Origin: Cylindrospermum stagnale PCC 7417
GTDB lineage: Bacteria; Cyanobacteriota; Cyanobacteriia; Cyanobacteriales; Nostocaceae
Reading direction: 5' to 3'
DNA length: 64,000 nucleotides
Assembly: GCF_000317535.1 (NCBI RefSeq)
Contig: NC_019757.1
Span: forward strand, 3,426,501-3,490,500
The stretch's first letter is position 1. Every line of letters begins with the position of its first letter. Below are positions 20,360 to 29,351 of the stretch, in pieces. Below the pieces are notes generated by a model that saw nothing but the letters and a program-made list of their open reading frames with translations, made no database searches and had not been told where the DNA came from. The translations under genes were made by a program, and so were the position numbers.

Positions 20360-21160
20360 TTAATTTTTTAGTGATTTCAAGCAAATAAATTCATTCGCAA
20401 ACTCCTCTGCTAATTGTCTACTATTAAATATCGTAATATTTTCACAATTAAATTGAGCCTTTTTAGTCCAATTATAAGAGCCATTTATGACAGTACACAA
20501 ATCAATTACACAGAACTTATGATGCATCATGTTAGCAAATTTTGGAGTTTTAGGAATCCTATAAATTTCAAAATGTTCTTCAAAATTCAAGGTGCTATTA
20601 ATATCATCATCAATAATAATCACTTGAACATTAATACCTTGTTTTTTCTTCTCTATTAGCTTTCTAAATAAAACGTCATCTGTAAACCAAGCGACAGCTA
20701 CCCATATAATGAATTTAGCCTTGCTTATTTCTTCAACAATTTTTGTTTGATTCTCTTCAAAAGAAGCTTCTATTTTTATATCTTCATCATAGTTATCTTG
20801 GCTTATTACTGTATAAGTACCATCTATTTCTTCTAAAAAATAATTATCCGGTTTAATAATTTCATTTAGTTTATCCGCAACTACTCTTTTATCATTATTG
20901 TCATCATTGACAATTTTCTCAATAATATTTTTGATGCTCTTTGTACCGTTTAATTTTTTCAATTTATCAACAACAAACAGTGGTCTAGAATAGAAACGAT
21001 TAGAAGGGTCATTGAAAACCTGATCATAAGTATCCCTTTCACCAAATGAGTTAAAAAAATCAACTAAATCCCTACCTGTCTTATACTGCGTTTTTGTTAA
21101 TTCATGTTCACCAGCTACTATTGTTTTAAGTTGATCTATTGCAAATTCTGAAAGATTCAC
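20360..21160 (-). CDS. phospholipase-D-like domain protein
   Basis: 266 aa. A single HKD motif sits at 213-220 (HxKx4D in HHKFCVID), followed by the expected GSYNWTKKA and a Glu/Asn pair, so the active enzyme would dimerise as in Nuc-type PLDs. The region before it (about 130-190) is the matching PLD fold core (KFIIWVAVAWFTDDVLFRKL). The N-terminal 120 residues are unassigned. PLD-fold proteins of this size include nucleases and lipases; the substrate is unknown. GTG start. It is AT-rich compared with neighbours and lies 40 bp downstream of a membrane-protein gene, probably cotranscribed. Confidence 0.8.
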   Translation of the reverse strand: MNLSEFAIDQLKTIVAGEHELTKTQYKTGRDLVDFFNSFGERDTYDQVFNDPSNRFYSRPLFVVDKLKKLNGTKSIKNIIEKIVNDDNNDKRVVADKLNEIIKPDNYFLEEIDGTYTVISQDNYDEDIKIEASFEENQTKIVEEISKAKFIIWVAVAWFTDDVLFRKLIEKKKQGINVQVIIIDDDINSTLNFEEHFEIYRIPKTPKFANMMHHKFCVIDLCTVINGSYNWTKKAQFNCENITIFNSRQLAEEFANEFICLKSLKN

Positions 21161-21200
21161 TGCTTTTACCTAAAATTGTTTGTGATAATTGATATCCTTA

Positions 21201-22223
21201 TTATAAAGCCTGAGAAGGAATGATATACATTAATTCTGCATCTTCTGGTTGAGTCTCTGTAGAAGATTTTAACTGTAACCATTCATGAAAGCTAATTCCT
21301 ATTTGGGATATTGCTTTTATTTCTATTTGGTAAGATTCAAAGCGATTATTAGTTTCAATTATAATCTCAATTTTTTCCAATGCTTGAGGAAATTGCATTT
21401 TACTTTCCTGATCATAATTCTTCTCTAAACTTCCTAGCATCGGTACTAATGGGGTAAATGCTGCTGCTATTGTGATTACATCAGCAATATTAACGCTTAC
21501 AGAAGGAGGAGTAATAATTGATGGGGGAAATAAATTTAAGTATTTTTTATACAAATAATTTCGTTCTTCTTCTTCAAGAAAAGGCAACATATTATAAACA
21601 TATCTACATACTTTCTCATAAAGAAACTCTGCACCTTCTTGTAAACAAAGCAGTCCAGTATGAGTTTCCTCCAATTCTAAATAGCAACGCACTCTAGCTA
21701 CATAACTTAAAAATAATGATTTAAGATACTCATCAGCAACTTGAATATTTTCTTCTAATGCTTTCTCAAAATAACCAGCATAAATATATTGGGCTTCTAA
21801 AAATCGATTGATAGCTAAATTTGTCATATTAACGCGATTTTCAGGCTTATTCATTGTAAAACCATCACGGGCTAAACCAAGGGCTGCATGGAAATTAGAA
21901 TAAACAGCCAAGTCAAGTTTAAGATTAAGTTCCTTGGTATGTTTCTGTACTTTTTTTACCTGTTGTTCAATTTCACCTAAGCGCTTAATGACTATAGCAA
22001 ATCCTATGACTGAAACACCTAAATTCAAAACACTGGCAACTGATCCAAATTGAAAAAGTATTGTTCCAGTTTGTCTAAGATTAGGTGTTGTTTCGCGTAA
22101 CATAGCAACTATGGATTTTGTTTTTGAATCACGAATAACACCTCCATAACGTTCGTATGTGAGATTTTTCAAACCATCTTCGATCCAGTTTGGAATTGAA
22201 AAAGTAGCTGTAACTGTTTCCAT
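21201..22223 (-). CDS. membrane/coiled-coil protein of unknown function
   Basis: 340 aa, not recognised. A hydrophobic segment (about 57-79, SVASVLNLGVSVIGFAIVIK) leads into a charged coiled-coil (81-105, RLGEIEQQVKKVQKHTKEL). A helical region with TPR-like character follows (110-230), then a second hydrophobic stretch (about 255-275) and an acidic tail. It is the first gene of a likely two-gene unit with the PLD-like protein. The pairing of a membrane sensor-like protein with a PLD-fold effector is reminiscent of defence modules, but no homology supports this. Confidence 0.65.
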   Translation of the reverse strand: METVTATFSIPNWIEDGLKNLTYERYGGVIRDSKTKSIVAMLRETTPNLRQTGTILFQFGSVASVLNLGVSVIGFAIVIKRLGEIEQQVKKVQKHTKELNLKLDLAVYSNFHAALGLARDGFTMNKPENRVNMTNLAINRFLEAQYIYAGYFEKALEENIQVADEYLKSLFLSYVARVRCYLELEETHTGLLCLQEGAEFLYEKVCRYVYNMLPFLEEEERNYLYKKYLNLFPPSIITPPSVSVNIADVITIAAAFTPLVPMLGSLEKNYDQESKMQFPQALEKIEIIIETNNRFESYQIEIKAISQIGISFHEWLQLKSSTETQPEDAELMYIIPSQAL

Positions 22224-22331
22224 AGTTTTTTATAGTGGTCAAAATTTCAGCAGCGTCATGCCAAGCAATAAGTATATTGCACTATAAAGTGCGTTCTTTT
22301 TTTTTGTAAGGCCATTCGGTAAAAAATGAAA

Positions 22332-22372
22332 TTATCCCTACTTTGAGGGCTGAAGCCCTCACTACGAACCTT
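22332..22372. repeat. dispersed hairpin repeat ending in ACTACGAAC
   Basis: GAGGGCT-GA-AGCCCTC forms a perfect 7-bp hairpin followed by ACTACGAACC. The same ACTACGAAC ending bounds a different hairpin at 40481-40541, suggesting one repeat family with a variable centre. Confidence 0.5.
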
Positions 22373-22426
22373 TAATTATTTATGTTGCTCTAAAGTTCAA
22401 TTTGATAGCTTGATAACAGCATTTTT

Positions 22427-23167
22427 CTAGAGAATTTGTGATAGAAATTTGCGTGTTCTTTCTTCTTTGGGGTTGGTGAAAAAGGTTTCTGGGGTGGCTG
22501 ACTCAACGAGGGAACCGCTATCCATGAGAATTACGCGATCGGCGACTTCACGGGCAAATCCGACCTCGTGGGTAACGACTACCATTGTCATTCCATCACT
22601 GGCGAGATTTTGCATTACATCCAATACTTCCCTTACCATCTCTGGATCTAAGGCTGAGGTGGGTTCGTCAAACAGCATAATTTTCGGTTGCATGGCTAAA
22701 GCGCGGGCGATCGCAACTCGTTGCTGCTGTCCACCAGATAACTGTCCTGGATATTTCTGTGCTTGTTCTAAGATTCCCACTCTTTCTAAAAGTTGCATTG
22801 CCAATTCTTCGGCTTTTGCTTTTGGCAATTTACGCACCCAAATTGGCGCTAAAGTGATATTTTTTAGAATTGTTAAATGGGGAAATAAATTGAACTGCTG
22901 AAATACCATTCCCACTTCACGGCGAATCGTTTCAATATTTCGCAAGTCATGGCTGAGAGTAATACCATCAATGGTAATTTTCCCTTTTTGGTATTCTTCT
23001 AAAGCGTTAAATGTGCGGATAAAAGTAGATTTACCTGAACCAGAGGGGCCCATTAACACTACAACTTCTCCACGATTCACTGTTAAAGTTACACCCTGAA
23101 GGGCGTGAAATTTACCATACCATTTGTGGACATCTTCAGCAACAATTATCGGGCTTTGTTCAGACAC
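22427..23167 (-). CDS. bgtA: amino acid ABC transporter ATP-binding protein (BgtA-like)
   Basis: A 246-aa ATPase of the polar amino acid (PAAT) family. It has Walker [10 protein letters not shown], signature LSGGQQQR, Walker [13 protein letters not shown] and the switch His in VVTHEVGFA. It energises uptake through the two permeases encoded upstream. In Anabaena the ATPase BgtA serves the N-II system (NatF-NatG-NatH); the symbol follows that arrangement. It is last in the operon, with a 218-bp gap containing a dispersed repeat. Confidence 0.88.
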   Translation of the reverse strand: MSEQSPIIVAEDVHKWYGKFHALQGVTLTVNRGEVVVLMGPSGSGKSTFIRTFNALEEYQKGKITIDGITLSHDLRNIETIRREVGMVFQQFNLFPHLTILKNITLAPIWVRKLPKAKAEELAMQLLERVGILEQAQKYPGQLSGGQQQRVAIARALAMQPKIMLFDEPTSALDPEMVREVLDVMQNLASDGMTMVVVTHEVGFAREVADRVILMDSGSLVESATPETFFTNPKEERTRKFLSQIL

Positions 23168-23258
23168 AGGCTTAAACCTCCAAATAATTAATTTTATTTA
23201 TTTCTTTGCAGTTAGTTTAAAAATATATCGCTCCTAAATAAGATATTAACGTCTCTTT

Positions 23259-23293
23259 TTTCTCTACCTCTGCGCCCTCTGCGTCTGGAGCGG
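23259..23293 (-). repeat. ACGCAGAGG-type dispersed repeat, inverted
   Basis: CTCTACCTCTGCGCCCTCTG read on the other strand is the CAGAGGGCGCAGAGG repeat also found at 15250 and 20034. It lies in the gap between natH and bgtA. Confidence 0.6.
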
Positions 23294-23385
23294 TTAGTTT
23301 AAAAAATACTGTTATGCCTACGGCAAGCTGTTCGCGTTCACAAATAAAATAGGATTGTTATACATCGTTTATAAACGAATAAAAA

Positions 23386-24534
23386 CTAATTACTTAACTG
23401 CCTCTCCAACCGCCGAGAAGCAAAAGACATCGAGTAACAAAATAGCCAATAAATGAACCCAATAAATATATATACTTCTGCATAACGACCGATAAATTGG
23501 GGCTGCGCCAAGATAGAACGGGCAATTCCTGTAAGTTCCACTAATCCCACTAGAGATAAAAGTGAGGTATCTTTAAATAAGCCGATAAACTGTCCTACAA
23601 GTGCGGGAATAACAGCGCGTAAAGCTTGAGGCAAAACAATTAAAATTATTACTAAAACTGTATTTAATCCTAATGCTTTCGCTGCTTCAATTTGTCCCCG
23701 TGGGATTGCTTGAAGTCCACCGCGCACGTTTTCTGCCATGTAAGCAGCACTAAATAACACGAGTCCGGCGATTCCCCGCAGTACTCGATCTAAACGTATT
23801 TCTGTTGGTAAAAATAACGGTAACATGACTTGAGCGAGAAATAAAATTCCAATTAGTGGTACTCCTCTGATAATTTCAATGTAAAGGATAGAAAACCAAC
23901 GGACTACGGGTAAATTGCTAGTTCTTCCTAAAGCCAGTAAAACGCCAATGGGAAAGGAAAGTACAATACTCACTGCTGCCATTAGTAGGGTAAGCAGCAA
24001 ACCGTTCCACAAATTTGTCGAGACAGATTCCCAGCCAAAACCACCACCTATCAACCACAACATGATGGGAAAAGATAATAACCATCCTAGGGGAAGCCAG
24101 GGAGTGATTAACTTAGTAAGGTTTTTCGCCATCCAAAAACCTGCAAACAGTAAAACTGCAATTAGCAGTAACCAAAGGCGAGGAACCAACGGTACAGGTA
24201 AAATAAATAATAAACCGCCGACAGTCAAAGCATAAATTGCAATAGTGCGCTTTGTTAAATTCTGATTTGGTGAAAATACCCCCCAACTCATAGCGCTTAA
24301 AGTTGCAGTAATTGCTAGTGCAATCCAAAGGCGCCAATATAACTCTTTGGGATATCTCCCCACTAAAAATAAAGGTAAATTAACTTGAATTACTGCCCAT
24401 TGTGCTTGATAAAGTGCCCAGGTGAAAACTCCCCGCACTACCCAAAATAAGAATACTAAGCAGATAAGTGTTAATAAGCTGTTGTACCAAGTACTGAATA
24501 GGTTTTTACGTAACCATGATAATTTTGAATTCAT
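23386..24534 (-). CDS. natH: amino acid ABC transporter permease (NatH/AapM-like)
   Basis: A 382-aa integral membrane protein. The N-terminal third carries several extra helices, a feature of AapM/BztC-type permeases. The C-terminal half is the BPD_transp_1 domain with the EAA loop (GQIEAAKALGLNTVLVIILIVLPQALR) that contacts the ATPase. It pairs with the permease encoded 39 bp upstream. The ATG is embedded in STRR-type sequence (TAATGACTAATGAA) with no SD. Confidence 0.88.
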   Translation of the reverse strand: MNSKLSWLRKNLFSTWYNSLLTLICLVFLFWVVRGVFTWALYQAQWAVIQVNLPLFLVGRYPKELYWRLWIALAITATLSAMSWGVFSPNQNLTKRTIAIYALTVGGLLFILPVPLVPRLWLLLIAVLLFAGFWMAKNLTKLITPWLPLGWLLSFPIMLWLIGGGFGWESVSTNLWNGLLLTLLMAAVSIVLSFPIGVLLALGRTSNLPVVRWFSILYIEIIRGVPLIGILFLAQVMLPLFLPTEIRLDRVLRGIAGLVLFSAAYMAENVRGGLQAIPRGQIEAAKALGLNTVLVIILIVLPQALRAVIPALVGQFIGLFKDTSLLSLVGLVELTGIARSILAQPQFIGRYAEVYIFIGFIYWLFCYSMSFASRRLERQLSN

Positions 24535-24573
24535 TAGTCATTAACTGTTTTCTATTTTAAATTTTGAATCTGC

Positions 24574-25476
24574 TTATCTTTCCTGAATTTGCACGGCGTG
24601 ATTGAATAAATTCATGATTAGAGAAATGGTTAAGCTGAGGGTGAGATAGGTGAGCATAATTAGTAACATGATTTCTACTGCTCTCCCGGTTTGGTTAAAA
24701 CTGGTGGAGGCGACAAAATAAACATCAGGGTAGCCGATCGCGATCGCTAAACTGGAATTTTTGGTCAAATTCAGATACTGACTGGTGAGTGGTGGAATAA
24801 TCACTCGTAAGGCTTGGGGAAAAATCACCAGCCGCATCACCAACCCTGGTTTTAGTCCTAGCGATCGCGCAGCTTCCCATTGTCCCTTCGACACTGATTG
24901 AATTCCACCGCGCACAATTTCTGCAATGAACGCACCAGTGTAAAAAGTCAACCCTAGCAGCAAAGCCGAAAACTCTGGAGACAAGGTAAACCAAGGAAGT
25001 TCTAGACCATTTTGACTTAAGTAGCCCAACCCCCAAAGCGAGACTTTATTTTCTGAGGCAGGAAAACTCAGGAAAACTGCAAAGTACCAAAACAGCAATT
25101 GCAGCAGTAAGGGCGTATTGCGAAAAATCTCTATGTAAAGTACTGTGATATTCCGCACTAGCCAGTTATCAGACAGGCGGGCGATTCCCGCACTTATGCC
25201 GACAATTGTCGTCAGAAAGATTCCCAGCAGCGCCACCCGCAAGGAGTTAATTAACCCCACCCACAAGGCGCGACTGTAGGTATCAGTCGGTTTGTAGGCA
25301 ATCAGGGTTTCGCCAATGTCAAAAGACGCTTGCTGCTGGAGAAAATCAAATCCTAACTGAATGCCTAATTGCTGCAAATTGCGGTTGAGATTTCCCCACA
25401 GTAGTGTTACCACAACTGCTGCTAAAAATACGGCAATCAGTTGTGCGGTAATTTGCCAAAAGCGATTGTTAGTCAT
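24574..25476 (-). CDS. natG: amino acid ABC transporter permease (NatG/AapQ-like)
   Basis: A 300-aa inner-membrane permease with an N-terminal helix (about 10-28), then the BPD_transp_1 core (about 85-295). The EAA motif GQWEAARSLGLKPGLVMRLVIFPQALR couples to the ATPase. It forms the heterodimeric channel with the next gene product. The start codon ATGACTAAC is itself the last unit of a TTAGTCA repeat tract, and there is no SD sequence. Confidence 0.9.
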   Translation of the reverse strand: MTNNRFWQITAQLIAVFLAAVVVTLLWGNLNRNLQQLGIQLGFDFLQQQASFDIGETLIAYKPTDTYSRALWVGLINSLRVALLGIFLTTIVGISAGIARLSDNWLVRNITVLYIEIFRNTPLLLQLLFWYFAVFLSFPASENKVSLWGLGYLSQNGLELPWFTLSPEFSALLLGLTFYTGAFIAEIVRGGIQSVSKGQWEAARSLGLKPGLVMRLVIFPQALRVIIPPLTSQYLNLTKNSSLAIAIGYPDVYFVASTSFNQTGRAVEIMLLIMLTYLTLSLTISLIMNLFNHAVQIQER

Positions 25477-25502
25477 TAGTCATTAGTCATTGGTCATTAG
25501 TC
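25474..25502 (-). repeat. STRR heptamer tract overlapping natG start
   Basis: Tandem TTAGTCA units on the plus strand (TAATGAC on the minus strand), four to five copies with one variant. The natG ATG is part of the last unit. Confidence 0.75.
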
Positions 25503-25540
25503 TCGATTGTGCCCCTTAGCAAGTCCTCTTTGTCTCCCAA

Positions 25541-26620
25541 TTACCGGAATGGAGGAGAATAGAGTAATCCGCCTTTTGACCAGAGTTGATTTTGACCGCG
25601 AGCTAGATTGAGTTTTGTTTTGGCTCCAAGATTGCGATCGTAAACTTCGCCATAGTTACCAACGTGTTTGACGACTCTAGCCGTAAAGTCTTTTGTCAAG
25701 CCGAGTCCCTCACCGAGGTTGCCTTCTGTTCCCAAAAAGCGCTTGATATCTGGGTCATTACTGCTGGCGAACTGCGCCAAATTTTGGGAATTAATCCCTA
25801 ACTCTTCGGCTTTTACCAGGGAATAAACCACCCACTTCACAGCATTACTCCACTTACTATCCCCTTTGGCAACTGCTGGTGCAAGAGGTTCTGAGGAGAG
25901 GACTTCATCAAGAATCACGTTATCGTCAGGTTTAAGTAGAGTTGTGCGCCGCGAGACTAACCCTGAACGGTCGGTGGTAATCGCATCACAACGCCCTTCT
26001 GAATAGGTAGCAAAGGTAATGTTAACGTCTTCAAAGACAACAGGTTTGTAGGTGATGCCCCGTTTCCGCATTTGGTCTGCTAAGTTCTGTTCTGTTGTCG
26101 TACCAGTTTGAACGCAGATAGCTTTGTTTTTCAGGTCGGCTAGGGACTTAATGCCGCTATTTTTGCGAACCATAACCCCTTGACCGTCGTAAAAGACTAC
26201 AGGGGCAAAATCCAAACCTTGGGAGGTGTCGCGACTTAATGTCCAAGTAGTGTTGCGGCTGAGAATATCTACTTCCCCAGTTTGCAAGGCTGTAAACCGC
26301 TCTTTAGCATTGAGATTGCGATATTCTACGGCATCTGGGTTATCAAATACAGCCGCTGCTACAGCCCGACAAACATCCACGTCGAGTCCACTGTATTTGC
26401 CGTCAGGACCCACAAAGCTAAACCCTGGTAATTCACCGCTGACGCCGCAAATTAACTTACCACGGCTTTTAACTGTGTCCCAAAGGTTTCGAGTTACTTG
26501 TGTACCTGGAGTATTACCTGGATTACTAACTGTATTTGTTGTTTTTCCTGAGTCGCCACCACAAGCGCCGAGTGTAAAGATTAGGGGGGCAATCGCTAGA
26601 ATTAACGCTGATTTATGCAT
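25541..26620 (-). CDS. natF: amino acid ABC transporter substrate-binding lipoprotein (NatF/AapJ-like)
   Basis: 359 aa from the chosen start. A lipoprotein signal peptide with lipobox LGAC (about residue 20) and a Gly/Thr/Asn-rich linker precede an SBP_bac_3 domain (RGKLICGVSGELPGFSFVGPDGKYSGLDVDVCRAVAAAVF ... GTTTEQNL). The family binds acidic, neutral or general L-amino acids in the periplasm. A frame opens at 26716, but Met33 gives the signal peptide, so 26620 is preferred (a GTG three codons before is possible). It is first of natFGH-bgtA. A palindromic NtcA-type box lies 31-44 bp upstream of this start. Confidence 0.9.
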   Translation of the reverse strand: MHKSALILAIAPLIFTLGACGGDSGKTTNTVSNPGNTPGTQVTRNLWDTVKSRGKLICGVSGELPGFSFVGPDGKYSGLDVDVCRAVAAAVFDNPDAVEYRNLNAKERFTALQTGEVDILSRNTTWTLSRDTSQGLDFAPVVFYDGQGVMVRKNSGIKSLADLKNKAICVQTGTTTEQNLADQMRKRGITYKPVVFEDVNITFATYSEGRCDAITTDRSGLVSRRTTLLKPDDNVILDEVLSSEPLAPAVAKGDSKWSNAVKWVVYSLVKAEELGINSQNLAQFASSNDPDIKRFLGTEGNLGEGLGLTKDFTARVVKHVGNYGEVYDRNLGAKTKLNLARGQNQLWSKGGLLYSPPFR

Positions 26621-26650
26621 ACGCTTCACGGACAATCGACGAGAATAAAT

Positions 26651-26664
26651 GTATTGATCAATAC
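26651..26664. promoter_or_regulatory. candidate NtcA-binding site
   Basis: GTATTGATCAATAC fits the NtcA consensus GTA-N8-TAC exactly and is a perfect 14-bp palindrome. It lies between natF (minus) and a YbjN-like gene (plus). It is only 31 bp from the natF start and no -10 box lies 20-24 bp beyond it on the natF side, so its direction of action, or whether it is used, is uncertain. Confidence 0.45.
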
Positions 26665-26840
26665 GATAATTATGTAAAAGCAAGTAGATGCTCGTAATAT
26701 AAAACTTTTTGAGCATCTGTGCTGAATTTTCCTTTAGGCTTCTAGATGTCCAGAAGTAGCCGCTCCAACCTCAGGAACTGCCACTAGCAGGTTAAACTAG
26801 GTCTGGTAACAGCCGCTCCACCGTTCCTTATGAGGCTTTT

Positions 26841-27398
26841 ATGGGAGCTAATCTGACACAGATAGCCAAGTACTTAGACAACCTTGGATGGGACTACCGT
26901 TTTGATGATGAAGAAGACCGGATTATCACAGGTGTGGAAGCTGATAATCTAGAGGATTTTCTGATAGTTGTCCAGCTAGATGAGGAGGGAAAATTTTTCC
27001 GGGTATTTGCACCTCAAGTTTTGTCTGGAGTTCAAGAGCATCCCAACAAAGGAGCGATTCTACAGACAATGCTGGCCATTTCTTGGGAAACCAAAATGCT
27101 GCAATGGGAGTATGACCCAGCCGATGGCGAAATTCGGGCGATTATAGAGTTTCCCCTAGAAGACTCAATTCTTACAGAAAGACAATTTAACCGTTGTCTG
27201 AGTGGATTAATTCAGATTGTTGATAGTATAGCCATGCCCCGCCTGAAAGAGGTGATGGAAACAGGTATTGATCCGGGGAATGTAGAACTTGGGGAAAGAC
27301 TGTTACTCACTATTCAGGAAGAAGCGCCGGGATTGCTAGAACTGCTAGAGAAGGCAATGGAAGCTCGGAAAAAGCGGGGAAGTTTTCCCAACGAGTGA
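26841..27398 (+). CDS. YbjN-like domain protein
   Basis: An 185-aa, acidic protein. The fold pattern is that of type III secretion chaperone/YbjN-like proteins: helix TQIAKYLDNLGWDYRFDDEEDRIITGV, strands IVVQLDEEGKFFRVFAPQV, then helix ILQTMLAISWETKMLQWEYDPADGEIRAIIEFPLED. It is conserved in cyanobacteria without a defined function. Followed 77 bp later by the DUF3318 gene on the same strand. Confidence 0.72.
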   Translation: MGANLTQIAKYLDNLGWDYRFDDEEDRIITGVEADNLEDFLIVVQLDEEGKFFRVFAPQVLSGVQEHPNKGAILQTMLAISWETKMLQWEYDPADGEIRAIIEFPLEDSILTERQFNRCLSGLIQIVDSIAMPRLKEVMETGIDPGNVELGERLLLTIQEEAPGLLELLEKAMEARKKRGSFPNE

Positions 27399-27475
27399 GG
27401 CGGATCATCACTGAAATCGCTATACTCCAAAGTGATACCCTCACTATATACTGAAATTTTTTAGGGCTGGATTTT

Positions 27476-28120
27476 ATGACATCCTATGCAACCTCCTCTG
27501 CCAAAGCGGAAATGAGTGAACTCCGGCGGTTGAAAGGCTTACTACCGCCAGAATTGCAGAGTTGGGTCACGGTAGAAGGCACAACTGAGGTCAATCCACC
27601 CCTGATCCGCTGCGAAGAAATTGGTAAAGACCAGGTAGAAATTCAAATTGACTTGGTGAAATGGGATGCCCTCGCAATGGATCAGCGTAATCTGCTGTTC
27701 TGGCACGAAGTTGCTCGCGTTCAAAATGACACGATTCCCAAAGATGGTTGGGAAATGGCGGCACTGGCGATCGGTTTAGGTGGTGCTGTTGGTGAGTTGT
27801 GGGTACAGGATGGATTGCTGCTGGTGTTAGCTTTGGCCTTGTGTGGTGTTTCCGGCTGGCGACTGTATCAGAAGAATAATGGAGACAAGCAACTCAAAGA
27901 AATTCTTGATGCTGACGAGAAAGCGATCGCCTTAGCAACTCGTTTTGGTTATAGCCTCCCCAACGCCTATAAGAGTTTGGGCAGTGCCTTAAAAACTTTG
28001 GTGGAAAATACTCCTAGCAAACGCCAGCGATCGCGATATGAAGCACGGCTTTCTGCCCTCAAGCGTAGTGCCAATAAAGCAAAAGCTAAATCCAAGCCGA
28101 TCGATGATGGCGGATTGTAG
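27476..28120 (+). CDS. DUF3318 domain-containing protein
   Basis: A 214-aa cyanobacterial protein. The N-terminal part (ELRRLKGLLPPELQSWVTVE ... DLVKWDALAMDQRNLLFWHEVARVQND) is the conserved region. Two adjacent membrane helices (about 93-110 and 112-130) follow, then a basic cytoplasmic C-terminus (KRQRSRYEARLSALKRSANKAKAKSK). Function unknown. Probably expressed with the preceding gene; a short hairpin follows the stop. Confidence 0.82.
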   Translation: MTSYATSSAKAEMSELRRLKGLLPPELQSWVTVEGTTEVNPPLIRCEEIGKDQVEIQIDLVKWDALAMDQRNLLFWHEVARVQNDTIPKDGWEMAALAIGLGGAVGELWVQDGLLLVLALALCGVSGWRLYQKNNGDKQLKEILDADEKAIALATRFGYSLPNAYKSLGSALKTLVENTPSKRQRSRYEARLSALKRSANKAKAKSKPIDDGGL

Positions 28121-28137
28121 CCAGCAAAAAGTAGTTT

Positions 28138-28156
28138 GGGTGGGGATTTCCCACCC
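28138..28156 (+). terminator. hairpin after DUF3318 gene
   Basis: A perfect 7-bp stem GGGTGGG/CCCACCC with a 5-nt loop lies 17 bp after the stop. No T-run follows, so termination is likely but not certain. Confidence 0.5.
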
Positions 28157-28353
28157 CAGCGCCAAGAGATACCGCAAAGCCTAAAAGCACTCAAACCCAG
28201 CAGCATTAGCCCAGCAGTTACCGTAGGTTTAAATACTTTGGCTGGTGGTAAAAACTTCCTCAACTCTTCACTGCTAGCTTTAACATCAAAAATTCAGCGA
28301 ATTTGGTTTTTTTTTGAGCACATCTTCGTGAAACTACAAGTTGGCAAAAACTT

Positions 28354-29151
28354 TTACATCTGGTTCAGCATTTTATGTGTCTGGGGTATGACGCGCACTT
28401 GCTTGACAAACCGTTTCATCAAAGCTTGCCAAACTAAAACTTGGTCAGGAGTTGGAGCTTTCACAGGTATTTGGCTAAATTGTTCCGCTGCCACCAACGG
28501 CGTCACAGGTTGTAAAAATATGGGGATATCCTGACTTATTCCTGCGACTAACAAAGCTGAACGTTCCAACTCACTGGGGTCAGTTTTTTGCGAGACAATT
28601 ATCTTGACAAAAACATCTAAATGTGAATCAAAGCATAGTTGGAGGAATTTTGCATGTTCTGGCCAATAACTTTCGCCGCTGACACTGGGCAATTTTAAAT
28701 CCATACCCACAGAATCTAGGTAGGGGAGAATCACCGCCAATTGTTCTGGGCGATGTCCACCGGTTTCCAGATATATCGGTAGAGCCGTAATAGCTCGGAC
28801 TTCAGGTAGAAATTGCTCCAGAAATGGAGCATGCAGAAGTGGTTCGCCCCCAGTTAAGCTAATGCTATCGTGTAGACAAGGAAGATTTTGTCTTTCAACC
28901 CATTCGATTAATATGGGTAGTGGGACGGGGTTAGAGTGAATTTCAAAGTCCCGTAATCCAGGGGAGCGCTCGATTCTACAGGTAGTGGGTGCATTCCAAG
29001 TGTGGGCACTATCGCAAAAGTGACAGCGCAAGTCACAAAGAGCAAAGCGAATAAAAATCTGACGTGTCCCGACATTCAGTCCTTCCCCTTGAATGGCAGA
29101 AAAGACTTCAACCAGGCGTGCGGTAGGTTTAACTGTAGTTTTAGCAATCAT
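28354..29151 (-). CDS. queE: 7-carboxy-7-deazaguanine synthase QueE
   Basis: 265 aa from Met at 29151. It is a radical SAM enzyme with cluster cysteines C39, C43 and C46 in CDLRCHFC. The pattern FSAIQGEGLNVGTRQIFIRF and SLTGGEPLLH are QueE hallmarks. It converts 6-carboxy-tetrahydropterin to the deazapurine precursor of queuosine. A longer frame opens at 29190, but its extra residues (LCRHGASRCYHH) are unlike the family. Monocistronic. Confidence 0.92.
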   Translation of the reverse strand: MIAKTTVKPTARLVEVFSAIQGEGLNVGTRQIFIRFALCDLRCHFCDSAHTWNAPTTCRIERSPGLRDFEIHSNPVPLPILIEWVERQNLPCLHDSISLTGGEPLLHAPFLEQFLPEVRAITALPIYLETGGHRPEQLAVILPYLDSVGMDLKLPSVSGESYWPEHAKFLQLCFDSHLDVFVKIIVSQKTDPSELERSALLVAGISQDIPIFLQPVTPLVAAEQFSQIPVKAPTPDQVLVWQALMKRFVKQVRVIPQTHKMLNQM

Positions 29152-29351
29152 ATGATGATAGCAACGCGATGCGCCGTGTCGGCATAACACAACAACAAGG
29201 ATGTTTTTTGGCTTCTTGTTCTATTGTGAACCGTTACCAGCGATCTCTAATCTCATTGCTAGCAACTAGCAATTGGTTATGATCCCTACCGATTCTACAT
29301 GAGGTTAGGTAATTTTTAGGACAAAATGATGAATGGCCGATTAGATTTTAG

